Under the pieces are notes generated by a model that saw only the letters and a list, made by a program, of their open reading frames with translations, searched no databases and was not told the origin of the DNA. A stretch of DNA of 64,000 nucleotides from Salinihabitans flavidus (GTDB taxonomy: Bacteria; Pseudomonadota; Alphaproteobacteria; Rhodobacterales; Rhodobacteraceae), in contig NZ_FODS01000002.1 of the NCBI RefSeq assembly GCF_900110425.1, forward strand, positions 1 to 64,000, read 5' to 3'. A program made the translations under genes and the position numbers. The first letter of the stretch is position 1. Every line of letters begins with the position of its first letter. This document shows, piece after piece, positions 16,245 to 24,714 of this stretch.

Positions 16245-16904
16245 ATGGCTCCAACGAGAAAAAACCGCATCGAGACGACAGAATCCACGCGGATGCAGTT
16301 ATTGTCAGCCGCACAGACCGCCTTTTCCGAAGCCGGTCTCAAAGGCGCACGGATTGACGCCATCGCGCAACGCGCAGGAGTGAACAAGCAGCTTGTCTAC
16401 CATTACTTCGGCAGCAAGGACGGACTCTATTCCGCCGTGCTGGAAAAGGTCTATACCGAGATTCGCGAAAGCGAGACAAAACTGAGGCTGGAGGCGTTCC
16501 CGGCCGAGGAGGCAATGCGCCGCCTGATTGTGTTCTCTTATGACTACTTGGCGGACAACCCTGATTTCGTTCGCCTTCTGGCTGATGAAAATGCACATGG
16601 CGGGCGACATCTGAACGCCTCGGACACTGTGATCGACCTCAACACACCCATTATCGAACTCATCGCCGAGACGCTGGATCGCGGCGTGCAGGAAGGCATC
16701 TTCCGCATTGGTCTGGATCCGCTGCATCTTTATCTTTCAATCGCTGGGATGTCGTTCTTCTACTTCGCCAATATCCACACGATCAGTCGCATCTTTGGCC
16801 GGAATTTCGACGCGCCAGAAGCACGCGAAGAACGCCGCGCGCATATCGTGGACTTTGTCATGAATGCGATTCGCCTACGGACGATCCCGGCCAACCTATC
16901 CTGA
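16245..16904 (+). CDS. TetR-family regulator of the adjacent catabolic unit
   Basis: A 219-residue TetR protein. The DNA-binding domain is at about 8-60 (TRMQLLSAAQTAFSEAGLKGARIDAIAQRAGVNKQLVYHYFGSKDGLY), and the C-terminal part resembles the RutR/TetR_C group. An ATG at 16197 would add 16 residues; neither start has a good ribosome site, so the start is uncertain. It converges on the ABC ATPase gene. A perfect 16-bp palindrome, TCAACCAATTGGTTGA, begins one base after its stop, and close relatives of it lie in the promoter region of the transport genes, so this regulator is the natural candidate to bind them. Confidence 0.85.
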   Translation: MAPTRKNRIETTESTRMQLLSAAQTAFSEAGLKGARIDAIAQRAGVNKQLVYHYFGSKDGLYSAVLEKVYTEIRESETKLRLEAFPAEEAMRRLIVFSYDYLADNPDFVRLLADENAHGGRHLNASDTVIDLNTPIIELIAETLDRGVQEGIFRIGLDPLHLYLSIAGMSFFYFANIHTISRIFGRNFDAPEAREERRAHIVDFVMNAIRLRTIPANLS

Positions 16905-16905
16905 A

Positions 16906-16921
16906 TCAACCAATTGGTTGA
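16906..16921 (+). promoter_or_regulatory. Palindrome TCAACCAATTGGTTGA (site 1)
   Basis: A perfect 16-bp palindrome in the 21-bp gap between the convergent TetR and ABC-ATPase stops. It matches the two sites at 22946-22961 and 23043-23058 in 13 of 16 positions each. It may be an operator in an odd place, or its dyad may act at the RNA level. Confidence 0.6.
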
Positions 16922-16925
16922 ACTC

Positions 16926-17720
16926 TCAACCTTGTGGTGTCGCCGCGCTGCTGTCCTCGAGGTCCAGCAACGAGTAGATTCGCTGCGTATAGGCTCCGAA
17001 GGAGTCCTGTGCCTTCATGGAAAGCTTTCGGGGATAGGGAACGTCAACCTTGAAATAGTCCGCCATCCGCGCCGGGCCTGCCGTCAGCACGGCGCAGTGG
17101 GACCCAAGGAAGACAGCCTCCTGGATCGAATGGGTCACGAACAGGATCGTCTTGTTCGATGCTTCCCAGATGCGGAGGATCTCGAGATTCATCTTCTCCC
17201 GCGTGAGAGCATCCAAGGCGCCGAAGGGTTCGTCCATCAGGATCAGCTTGGGATCGTGGATCAGTGCCCGGGCGATCGCTGCCCGCTGCTGCATCCCGCC
17301 TGACAACTCGTAGGGATAGCGGTCCTCGAACCCTTTGAGCCCGACCATCGAGAGCAGATCATATGCCCTTTCCCGCGATTCCTTCATCGGCAAGCCGATG
17401 ATTTCGGCGGGCAGCAGCACATTGTCGATGATGCGCCGCCATTTCAGCAGAAGTGCCTGCTGAAATACCATTCCGATGTCGCGGCTGGGATCGAATGGCG
17501 CATCGGCCGATCCGATCTGGACAGTGCCGCTGTCGGACGGGATCAGGTCGGCCAGAATCTTGAGGATCGTGGATTTACCACAGCCCGAAGGACCGACGAG
17601 AGAGACGAATTCGCCTTCTTCCACGTCCATCGTCACATCCGACACAGCAAGTATGTCACGTTCGCGGGTGTGATAGATCTTCTGGACTCCGTCGAGGCGG
17701 ATGAGTGGTTCTCGTGTCAT
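16926..17720 (-). CDS. NitT/TauT-type ABC transporter ATP-binding protein
   Basis: A 264-residue ATPase that would power the permease at 22098-22919. Walker A GPSGCGKS is at 43-50, the Q-loop in VFQQALLLKW, the signature LSGGM at 139-143, and Walker B LILMDE at 159-164, followed by the D-loop and H in FVTHS. It belongs to the SsuB/TauB/ThiZ group. The start overlaps the stop of the DapA-like gene as ATGA, so it is the last gene of a six-gene operon (22919 to 16926). All catalytic residues are present. Confidence 0.92.
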   Translation of the reverse strand: MTREPLIRLDGVQKIYHTRERDILAVSDVTMDVEEGEFVSLVGPSGCGKSTILKILADLIPSDSGTVQIGSADAPFDPSRDIGMVFQQALLLKWRRIIDNVLLPAEIIGLPMKESRERAYDLLSMVGLKGFEDRYPYELSGGMQQRAAIARALIHDPKLILMDEPFGALDALTREKMNLEILRIWEASNKTILFVTHSIQEAVFLGSHCAVLTAGPARMADYFKVDVPYPRKLSMKAQDSFGAYTQRIYSLLDLEDSSAATPQG

Positions 17721-18778
17721 GAGAGCCAGTGCTCCAGATTCTCGGCGACAAAACTGTCGTCGGTAAGATGAGAATGTTCTCGCGCGACCCGCGTGATCTC
17801 GTCCGCCTGTCCGGGGCTCAGCGCCTCGTGCGGTGACAGACAGCGGGTATGGGTCAGAAGCCCTTGTCGGCGCAGGACTTCATGGCAACCGGCGATTGCC
17901 CCCTTGAACCCGTTCGCCACGTCGAAGAGCGCAGCGTTGCAATCCGTAACCTCAGCATCAAGCGCCAGAAGTTCGCCTGGGATCGTGCCCGAATCCTGTG
18001 CCGCGCGACAGCGGGCGTGCAGATCGACCGCTGTTTTCGTCCAGACTGACCAGTGCCCCAGCAGACCGCCGCGGATCGGCATCGTTATAGCCGCATCATC
18101 GCGAACAATCGTGAAGGGTGTGACCAGATCGGCCACGATGTGATCATCATTGCCGGTATAGAGCGTGATCCGGTCCTCTGCCCGGGCCGCTGCCACGCCG
18201 CGCAAGACATTGAGCGTCTCGTACCGATCAAAGGGCGCCATCTTGATGCCGATGACGTTTTCGATCTCGGCAAAACGGCGCCAGAAGTCGAACGGTAGCG
18301 GCACGCCCCCGACTGCGGGTTGAAGGTAGAAGCCGAAGAGCGGGATTTGCTCGGCCACGGCGCGGCAATGCTCGATCATTTCGTCCAGCGAAGCGTCGCG
18401 GAAGGCGGCCAGGCTCAACAGTCCGGCGTGGTATCCCAAGCTCCGGGCTGTCTGCGCCTCGTGGACAGCTTGCTCTGTCTGCCCGATCAAACCGGCGATG
18501 CGTACGAGCGGCCGATCGGTCCAGGCTTCAGCGGCCTCCGCACAGGCTGACAGGACAGGCGCATAGAGGCCACGTTCACGGATTTCAAACTGTGTGGTGT
18601 GCACTCCAACCGCAAGCCCACCGGAACCGGCATCGAGGTAGTAGCGCGTCAGCGCCCGCTGTCGTTGCATGTCCAGTTCCGCATCGATGCCCAAAGCGAG
18701 CGGATGCGCCGGAATCACGGTGCCCTGCCGCAGCAGCTTCAGGACGGAATCAGGAATGTCGGTCCAGTGTCTTATCAT
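17717..18778 (-). CDS. DapA/DHDPS-family lyase or aldolase
   Basis: A 353-residue TIM-barrel protein of the dihydrodipicolinate synthase/N-acetylneuraminate lyase family, which cleaves or forms C-C bonds through a Schiff base. The candidate Schiff-base lysine is K179 (VIGIKMAPF) and the partner tyrosine Y151 (GFYLQP). It is longer than DapA (about 290) with an extended C-terminus. The substrate is not apparent; the GxTGE-type DapA motif is not conserved (GVHTTQFE), so lysine biosynthesis is unlikely. It is embedded between GNAT and ABC ATPase genes in the amidase/transport operon, which points to catabolism of an imported compound. Confidence 0.8.
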   Translation of the reverse strand: MIRHWTDIPDSVLKLLRQGTVIPAHPLALGIDAELDMQRQRALTRYYLDAGSGGLAVGVHTTQFEIRERGLYAPVLSACAEAAEAWTDRPLVRIAGLIGQTEQAVHEAQTARSLGYHAGLLSLAAFRDASLDEMIEHCRAVAEQIPLFGFYLQPAVGGVPLPFDFWRRFAEIENVIGIKMAPFDRYETLNVLRGVAAARAEDRITLYTGNDDHIVADLVTPFTIVRDDAAITMPIRGGLLGHWSVWTKTAVDLHARCRAAQDSGTIPGELLALDAEVTDCNAALFDVANGFKGAIAGCHEVLRRQGLLTHTRCLSPHEALSPGQADEITRVAREHSHLTDDSFVAENLEHWLS

Positions 18779-18783
18779 CTTGG

Positions 18784-19620
18784 TTATCCCAGTTCGGGGC
18801 CGGCCGCGGCGAAAAGCCTTGCCGGATCGCCCAGAGGCGCAGACAAGCCGCGCGCCATGCGCAAGAAAGGACGCTGCTCGCGAAATCCGCGCGCCTTTAG
18901 AAGAGTTGCGATTGCGGGATGGTCGTCGAAGGCGTCGACCATCACGGGGCCTTCGATACGCCCGAGCGCAGCCACCAGTAGCTCCAGCGCGGTGTCGGTG
19001 TCCGGCGCGATCAGGGGGCCGATCTGCGTGGCGGTCAGACCCTTGCGAGACAGCACGAAGCCGGAGCTATCGGCGCGCACAAGCGCCACGGCGCCCGGCC
19101 GAGCAAGCAGATCGTTCAGTACGTAAGAGCGATCACCGCCGAAGACCATTTGGTCAAGAGGCAATATCCAGTCGAGATCGCTCGTCTTGGCCGTGCGCAG
19201 ACCGATTTCTTCGGCCCTAAGTCCACCAACCCCTGTCAAGCGCATGAGCCCGCAAAGCGGCTGGAACCCCATCCTGCGATAGAGCGGTTGCCCCGCCGGT
19301 GTGGCGTCCAGATGCGGAGCGAGACAGCGCGCTTCATGCCAGTCGATGCAATCTCCCACCAGTCGCTGCGCGATACCCCGGCGCTGCAGGGCGGCCGTGA
19401 CAAGAACCATACTGATCCATCCGATCTTGTCGCCCATCGGGAGCGCGACAGCAGAGGCGCGTGGCCTGCGGTCACCGTCGCGCACCGTAAGCGCATGGCC
19501 GGACTTTAGCATCATGGTCCAGTCTGCCTCCGTCTGATTCCAGCCCGGCTCGTGCGACAGCGGCAGGCAGGCAGCGGCCTCGTCAGGCCCAAGAAGGGAC
19601 GCGGGCTCAATATCGGCCAT
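18784..19620 (-). CDS. GNAT-family N-acetyltransferase
   Basis: A 278-residue protein with a GNAT fold in its N-terminal half, including the acetyl-CoA pyrophosphate loop (LVTAALQRRGIAQRLVGDCIDW, about 75-96), and a second GNAT-like half (DLDWILPLDQMVFGGDRSYVLNDL...SGFVLSRKG). This tandem arrangement is seen in several acetyltransferases of unknown substrate. I chose the ATG at 19620, which overlaps the preceding gene by 14 bp; a start at 19725 would add sequence that belongs to the upstream gene's other frame. It is part of the 22919-16926 operon. Confidence 0.8.
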   Translation of the reverse strand: MADIEPASLLGPDEAAACLPLSHEPGWNQTEADWTMMLKSGHALTVRDGDRRPRASAVALPMGDKIGWISMVLVTAALQRRGIAQRLVGDCIDWHEARCLAPHLDATPAGQPLYRRMGFQPLCGLMRLTGVGGLRAEEIGLRTAKTSDLDWILPLDQMVFGGDRSYVLNDLLARPGAVALVRADSSGFVLSRKGLTATQIGPLIAPDTDTALELLVAALGRIEGPVMVDAFDDHPAIATLLKARGFREQRPFLRMARGLSAPLGDPARLFAAAGPELG

Positions 19621-20659
19621 CGCGGAACTCGAACTTGGTGGGTTTGCCAAGGCTTGGCATTTCGCGCAGCGTCCAATCCGCAACCCAATCGAGCAGGCGG
19701 GACAGTGGCACTTCCGGGTAGCCAAAGAGTCGGAACGCCTCGGCCGAATTGTTAAGCCACGCGGTTGGCCCCGGCTCGCCCACGAAGGTGACCTCGCGAC
19801 CGATACGGCGGCCGAGTTCTTCGGCCAGCCAGCGAACCGGAAGCGTTTCAGGCCCGCTCACATTCAGTGGACTCGTAGGCACCGTCGCATGCGCTAGCGC
19901 GCGCAGCGCGAAACGATTGGCGTCACCCTGCCAGATTACGTTCACATGGCCAGTGCTCAGGTCCACAGGCTTCCCGGCATGGATCGCGTCCGCAATGTCG
20001 CAGAGCACACCGTAGCGCATATCGATAGCATAGTTGAGCCGGATCAACCGACCGGGCGCGCCATGGAGTTCCGAGAAATACTGAAACATCCGCTCGCGCC
20101 CGATGCAGGATTGCGCATACTCGCCTGGCGGGTCGGGAAGCATCCGTTCATCGGCGCCAATCTGCTCCAACGGCACGAAGGGGTAAACACAACCGGTGGA
20201 AAAGACGGAAATGCGCGCGGCGGTGAAGGTCTCGGCCACCAGCCCGGGCAAATAGGTGTTCATCGCCCAAGTAAGCCCCTGATTGCCGGAAGAGCCAAAC
20301 TTGTGTCCGGCCATGAACACGATGTTTTTCGCCTGCGGCAGTTTTCCGAGCTCCGCGCGGTCCATAAGGTCGCACTGGATGGTTTCCACCCCCCAGGCAT
20401 CGAGCTGGCGGCGCGTCTCGGGGTCTGAAAACCTTGCCACACCGATCACCCTGCGCTCCGGCAAGGCACGCGCCGCCATCCGGGCAAGCGTCGGGCCGAC
20501 CTTGCCGGAGACGCCCAGTACCATGACATCGCCGTCAAGTGCCGAGAGATCGCTTGTCGTCGCCGCATCGGGGCGCGAGAGCAACTCCTCCAGCATTTCG
20601 ACATCCTCAATCCGGTCGGGCAGTGAGTCCGGGAGGTGTTCCCGCATTGCGGCTGTCAT
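19607..20659 (-). CDS. NAD-dependent epimerase/dehydratase-like protein
   Basis: A 350-residue extended short-chain dehydrogenase. The Rossmann dinucleotide motif is modified (VMVLGVSGKVGPTLARMAARAL). A later STGCVYPF stretch stands where the catalytic Ser/Thr lies, but the classical YxxxK is replaced by a variant (YAQSCIGRERMFQY), so catalysis may differ. Two starts are possible: the ATG at 20659 with GAAGGAG six bases before it (chosen), or the ATG at 20692, which overlaps the amidase stop as ATGA. The gene is the third of the operon; redox conversion of an imported substrate is an inference. Confidence 0.8.
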   Translation of the reverse strand: MTAAMREHLPDSLPDRIEDVEMLEELLSRPDAATTSDLSALDGDVMVLGVSGKVGPTLARMAARALPERRVIGVARFSDPETRRQLDAWGVETIQCDLMDRAELGKLPQAKNIVFMAGHKFGSSGNQGLTWAMNTYLPGLVAETFTAARISVFSTGCVYPFVPLEQIGADERMLPDPPGEYAQSCIGRERMFQYFSELHGAPGRLIRLNYAIDMRYGVLCDIADAIHAGKPVDLSTGHVNVIWQGDANRFALRALAHATVPTSPLNVSGPETLPVRWLAEELGRRIGREVTFVGEPGPTAWLNNSAEAFRLFGYPEVPLSRLLDWVADWTLREMPSLGKPTKFEFRDGRY

Positions 20660-20688
20660 GGTCATCTCCTTCGATATTATCGGGTCGT

Positions 20689-22098
20689 TCATGCCGCGAC
20701 CCATTTTTGCGGGTCCGGCGTGGCCTGCGCCCATGGGCGGGCACGTTCGAGTGCGCGGGCGGCCTGAAGCACCTCCAGATCCGCCCGGGGCGGTCCGACG
20801 ATCTGCAACCCCACCGGCAATCCCGCGCGGGTGAAACCGCAGGGAACGGACGCCGCGGGCTGGCGGGTCAGGTTGAACGGGATGCAAAGCCCGGTCCAGG
20901 AATAGCGCGTCTCGCCCTCGGGCCGCTCCAGATCGACGGAGAAGGGCGGCACGGTCAGGGTGGGCGTGACAAGGAAGTCGTAGTCCTCGTGAAACGAGGT
21001 CATCTGCTTCAGAAGTGCGATCCGCTCCATCTCGGCATCCAGATGAGCGTTCAGGCTTGCCCCGCGACTCTCGCGGATATCGGCCACGAGTTCGGGATCC
21101 ATCAACGCGAACTGATCCTCACCCATATGGCGGAAAGCATAAGCTGTGAAACCGCGCCGCAGTTTGGTCATCAATGGCTCGGGATCGTCCATGACGCGGT
21201 CCACCGTCTCGACACGGGCCCCCATCCGGGCGAAGTCCCGGGTGGCTTCCTCCACCAGGGTGGCGATTTCGTCATCCACCTGCGCATAGCCCATGGTCGG
21301 GCTGAAGGCGATCCGCCATGACTTCGGGTCGGCATCCAGCCGCTCGTGATAGGCGATCTCATCGAATGGCAGGGCCGCCACATCACGGATATCGGGACGG
21401 GCGAGCACCGTCAGCATCCGCGCCGCGTCCTCTACCGTCCTTGTCATCGGCCCGAACCCCACGAGGGAGGCAAGCGGTGTTGGTGGATACATCGGCACGC
21501 GACCGCCCGATGGTTTGAGGCCGAAGACGCCACAAAAGCTCGCCGGGATGCGGATCGACCCTCCGGCATCGGTACCAAGCGCAAGCGTCCCGGCGCCCAT
21601 GGCCGTTGCCGCGCCTGCACCGCCACTGGAGCCGCCGGGAGTGAGTGCGGGATTCCACGGATTGCGCGTGGTGCCGGTAAGCGGGCTGACGGTCACGGGT
21701 TTGTAGGCGAATTCAGGCGTCGTGGTCTTGCCCAACAGGACGGCTCCCGACTCCCGCAGGCGCGCGGTGGCAGGGCCGTCTTCGTTCCACGGACCTTCCT
21801 CGGGAATCGTTCGCGATCCGCGGCGCGTCGGCCAGCCCCTTGTCAGGACAAGGTCTTTCAGCGTCGTCGGCACCCCGTCCACGGGGCCGAGCGGGGCGCC
21901 GTTTGCATAGCGTTCTTCCGAGGCGCGGGCATCGGACATCGCGGACTCGCCGTCGATGATGCAAAAGGCGTTGAGCGTCGGCTGGATCTCGGCGATCCGG
22001 TCAAGCGCTGCCTTTGCCACATCCACAGGAGAGAGCTGCCTCGTCGCGAAGGCTGCGACCATCTCGCTCGCGGACATGTAGATCAGCTGATCGCGCAT
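20689..22098 (-). CDS. Amidase (amidase-signature family)
   Basis: A 469-residue amidase that would hydrolyse a carboxylic amide. The Ser-cisSer-Lys triad is visible: K81 (TTLKDL), the Ser157/158 pair in TPGGSSGGAGAA and S181 in GTDAGGSIRIPASFCG. Length is typical. The ATG at 22098 overlaps the permease stop (TGATG), and the end overlaps a possible start of the next gene. Its place between the permease and other enzymes suggests that the transported compound, or its breakdown product, is an amide. GatA is unlikely because no gatB or gatC is near. Confidence 0.9.
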   Translation of the reverse strand: MRDQLIYMSASEMVAAFATRQLSPVDVAKAALDRIAEIQPTLNAFCIIDGESAMSDARASEERYANGAPLGPVDGVPTTLKDLVLTRGWPTRRGSRTIPEEGPWNEDGPATARLRESGAVLLGKTTTPEFAYKPVTVSPLTGTTRNPWNPALTPGGSSGGAGAATAMGAGTLALGTDAGGSIRIPASFCGVFGLKPSGGRVPMYPPTPLASLVGFGPMTRTVEDAARMLTVLARPDIRDVAALPFDEIAYHERLDADPKSWRIAFSPTMGYAQVDDEIATLVEEATRDFARMGARVETVDRVMDDPEPLMTKLRRGFTAYAFRHMGEDQFALMDPELVADIRESRGASLNAHLDAEMERIALLKQMTSFHEDYDFLVTPTLTVPPFSVDLERPEGETRYSWTGLCIPFNLTRQPAASVPCGFTRAGLPVGLQIVGPPRADLEVLQAARALERARPWAQATPDPQKWVAA

Positions 22099-22919
22099 CA
22101 CGCCGGCCCCGCCGCGTCAAGCCGCGCATCCTTGACGACCAACAGCCGTTCCAGCAACAGCACAAAGCCGAAGAGAGAAACGCCCAGAAGGCTCAACAGC
22201 AGGACGGACATGAACATCGCGGCAGTGTCCAGGGTCGACTGGACCTGGATCATCAGGTAGCCAAGTCCTTTGCTCGAGGCCACGAACTCACCTACGATGG
22301 CGCCGGCGACAGACAGGATCGCCCCCACTTTCATCGCCGAAAAGATATAAGGCAGGGCGCCCGGAAGCTGGATCTTGCGAAAGACCTGCCAGCGCGTGCC
22401 CTTCAGCGCGCGTACAAGATCCAACAGGTCCGGTTCCACTTCGCGCAGGCCTCGTGACGTGGTGATGAGAATCGGAAAGAAGGCGATAATAAAGGCGAAG
22501 AAGGTGTTCGTGCCCATGCCATAGCCGAACCAGACCACGAGCAACGGTCCGAGCGCGACCTTGGGAATCATCGAGATTGTCACGAAAAGCGGGAAGAGCG
22601 TCGCCCGGAGCAGGCGAAACCAAGTGAACAACATCGCGAACAGCACGCCGCCAGCGATGGCAAGCCCGTAGCCAACGAAGATCTCGGTCGCGGTGACGGC
22701 CATATTGTTCAGCCATTGATAGCCCGGATCGGCCAGAGTGGCGAGCGTGTCGCCGGGCGAGGGCATGATGTAGGCTGGTGTCAACTCAAGCGCGGTCACG
22801 GCCCACCAGATCACAACCACAGTGACATGCGCCAGCAAGGCCAAAGCGTAGGACGGCCATTGCTCTGGCAAGACAAAACGCCGCTGTGGGCTGGGCGGAT
22901 ACTCGGCTGCATCGTTCAT
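22098..22919 (-). CDS. NitT/TauT-type ABC transporter permease
   Basis: A 273-residue inner-membrane permease with six expected helices and the family EAA-like loop (DLLDLVRALKGTRWQVFRKIQLPGALPYIFSAMKVG). It belongs with the ATPase at 16926 and the binding protein at 23157. The ATG at 22919 has GGAGGAG about ten bases upstream, favoured over an in-frame ATG at 23006 inside the regulatory region. It is the first gene of the minus-strand operon and is divergent from the binding-protein gene; palindrome site 2 lies 27 bp before its start. Confidence 0.92.
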   Translation of the reverse strand: MNDAAEYPPSPQRRFVLPEQWPSYALALLAHVTVVVIWWAVTALELTPAYIMPSPGDTLATLADPGYQWLNNMAVTATEIFVGYGLAIAGGVLFAMLFTWFRLLRATLFPLFVTISMIPKVALGPLLVVWFGYGMGTNTFFAFIIAFFPILITTSRGLREVEPDLLDLVRALKGTRWQVFRKIQLPGALPYIFSAMKVGAILSVAGAIVGEFVASSKGLGYLMIQVQSTLDTAAMFMSVLLLSLLGVSLFGFVLLLERLLVVKDARLDAAGPA

Positions 22920-22945
22920 CGTGTCGGATCTCCTCCGATCAAGAA

Positions 22946-22961
22946 TCAAACATATGGTTGA
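22946..22961 (+). promoter_or_regulatory. Palindrome TCAAACATATGGTTGA (site 2)
   Basis: A 16-bp dyad with one mismatched pair, 27 bp upstream of the permease start in the divergent promoter region. It matches site 3 in 14 of 16 positions; the centres are 97 bp apart, about nine helical turns. Confidence 0.65.
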
Positions 22962-23042
22962 TTTATGTCGGTCATCCAGATGCGCTGTCAACACGATATT
23001 CCGCAAGCAAGCAGGATTCTCTTCCAGTCGTCAACAAAATTA

Positions 23043-23058
23043 CCAACCATATGGTTGA
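23043..23058 (+). promoter_or_regulatory. Palindrome CCAACCATATGGTTGA (site 3)
   Basis: The inner 14 bases, CAACCATATGGTTG, are a perfect palindrome. It lies just upstream of a plausible promoter for the binding-protein gene (TTGACT at 23065-23070 and TAACCT at 23089-23094, spacing 18). Confidence 0.65.
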
Positions 23059-23104
23059 CAAGTGTTGACTTGGGCTGTGGCCGCCTCCTAACCTGATTGA
23101 ATAA

Positions 23105-23137
23105 GCGCTCTATACCCGCGTGGCTGGTATAGAGCGC
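23105..23137 (+). promoter_or_regulatory. 12-bp perfect hairpin in the binding-protein leader
   Basis: Arms GCGCTCTATACC (23105-23116) and GGTATAGAGCGC (23126-23137) with a nine-base loop, ending just before the ribosome site (CGGGAG) of the gene at 23157. It is strong enough to stabilise the mRNA 5' end or to serve as a second operator. Confidence 0.6.
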
Positions 23138-23156
23138 AGCAACGGGAGAACAGATC

Positions 23157-24152
23157 ATGACAAGAACTTTCAATCGCGCAACCGCAGCCTGCCTGTTGTC
23201 GCTCGTGCCTTTTGCCGCACAGGCGCAGGAGTCTGTCAGCCTGATCCTGAACTGGACGCCGGGCGCGGACCATTCACCGATTTTCTATGCGCTCGACCAA
23301 GGCTGGTACGAAGAGGCCGGGATCGACCTGGACGTTCAGTCGGGCAAAGGCTCCGGCCTCGCTGCGCAGAATGTGGGTGTTGGCGCCGTTGATCTTGGCA
23401 TCGCGGAGCTTGGTACTGCATTCCTCGCCAAGTCCAAGGGGGCCGAGCTGACGGCAGTGATGGCGCTCTATGCCAACTCGCCCTTCACATTCTACTGGAA
23501 GAAGTCCACAGGCATTGAGGGCCCCGAGGATTTCGCGGGCCATACGCTCGGCAATCCGTCCGGGGACGCGGCCCGCGTCATGTGGCCCGCCTTCGCGAAA
23601 GCTGCGGGCATCCCCGAGGACGGTCTGGAATTCGTCAACATCTCCCCCGCCGCCAAGGTCCCAACGCTGGCTGCCGGCCGGGTCGATATTATCAGCGACT
23701 TCTACAATGGGCACGATCTGAAGGTGAAGGAATTCGGCGACGATCTGGGTTTTCTCCGGTGGAGCGAGATCGGCCTCAACCCTTACGGCAACTCGTTCAT
23801 CGTCAACAATGATTTCTTTGCGGAAAACGAGGAACTTGTCGGTGCCTTTGTCGAGGTCACACAGCGTGCCTACCGTGCCTGCGTCGATGAACCCGCTCCC
23901 TGCATCGACGCACTTCTATCCAATGCGAGCGGCTTGCAGCGTGGCGCGATGGAAGATCAATGGGGCCGCGTGATGGAACTGATGAGGACCGAGGCCACGA
24001 TGAACAGCGGGCTAGGCTGGTTTGCCGAGGACAGAATCGAGAGCACCTACGAATTGGTCGACACCTATTTCGACCTCGAAAGCAGTTTCGATCCCAGTTC
24101 GGCCTACACCAACGAGTTTCTGAGCCAGGACATCAAAATGACGGCACCCTGA
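23157..24152 (+). CDS. NitT/TauT-type ABC substrate-binding protein
   Basis: A 331-residue periplasmic binding protein of the NMT1/SsuA/ThiY-like group. The signal peptide is cleaved near residue 24 (FAAQAQES). The mature start (SLILNWTPGADHSPIFYALDQGWYEEAGIDLDVQ) is typical of NMT1 and nitrate/taurine-type binders. Two cysteines near 245-255 (RACVDEPAPC) could pair. Ligand cannot be read from sequence; ThiY-like pyrimidine or other nitrogen compounds are possible. It is divergent from its permease and controlled by the region with palindrome sites 2 and 3. Confidence 0.9.
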   Translation: MTRTFNRATAACLLSLVPFAAQAQESVSLILNWTPGADHSPIFYALDQGWYEEAGIDLDVQSGKGSGLAAQNVGVGAVDLGIAELGTAFLAKSKGAELTAVMALYANSPFTFYWKKSTGIEGPEDFAGHTLGNPSGDAARVMWPAFAKAAGIPEDGLEFVNISPAAKVPTLAAGRVDIISDFYNGHDLKVKEFGDDLGFLRWSEIGLNPYGNSFIVNNDFFAENEELVGAFVEVTQRAYRACVDEPAPCIDALLSNASGLQRGAMEDQWGRVMELMRTEATMNSGLGWFAEDRIESTYELVDTYFDLESSFDPSSAYTNEFLSQDIKMTAP

Positions 24153-24192
24153 TCGAAGGCAATTCAGTTCTGGAAGCGGCAATCTTACCCCT

Positions 24193-24219
24193 CTTGTCAG
24201 CGCGTGACGCGCTGACAAG
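24193..24219 (+). terminator. 27-bp palindrome after the binding-protein gene
   Basis: CTTGTCAGCGCGT (24193-24205) and its exact reverse complement (24207-24219) around one base, 40 bp past the stop at 24152. Such a stem would be very stable in RNA. No T run follows on either strand, so it is either a rho-independent-like terminator without tail, an mRNA 3' stabiliser or a protein site. Confidence 0.45.
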
Positions 24220-24418
24220 CCCCAGCCGCGCTTCAGGACCTCACGGAATCGAAGGCTGCGCCGAACCGGAAGCCCGAACGAAAAGTTCGCGATGCCGTCA
24301 GGACATTGGTCTCGGAGCTCGTCGTCTCTGCTACAGAAACCGATGGTGCGCCTGCTATGCTCCGGCAACGCCTGAGCGTCCTCAGCGCGACCCCAGGTTT
24401 TCAGATCGGGGAAAACAG

Positions 24419-24495
24419 TGGTAGCGGAGGAGGGACTTGAACCCCCGACACGCGGATTATGATTCCGCTGCTCTAACCACCTGAGCTACTCCGCC
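24419..24495 (-). tRNA. tRNA-Met (anticodon CAT)
   Basis: A 77-nt cloverleaf including an encoded CCA: acceptor GGCGGAG, D-arm AGCTCAGGTGGTTAGAGC, anticodon stem GCGGA/TCCGC with loop ATCATAA, and T-arm GGGGGTTCAAGTCCC. The overall sequence is that of alphaproteobacterial elongator tRNA-Met; the CAT anticodon alone does not exclude the lysidine-modified Ile type, but the body favours Met. Confidence 0.95.
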
Positions 24496-24714
24496 ACGGT
24501 GAGGTGGACTTAGGGGAGTCGCGGGGGGGGGTCAAGCAGGAATTCACGTCCGCGCCGTTTCTTCAACAGAGCGCAAACTGGCCGAAATCGAGCGCAAACC
24601 GTCTTGCCCTGCGGCTGCCATCTGCCGATACTTCGCGTCAGTCTTCGAAGCGCAAGGATATCAACATCACACGCCCCCGTCCCTCCCCTATTCTCCCCCG
24701 CCACGCAGTTTGAC

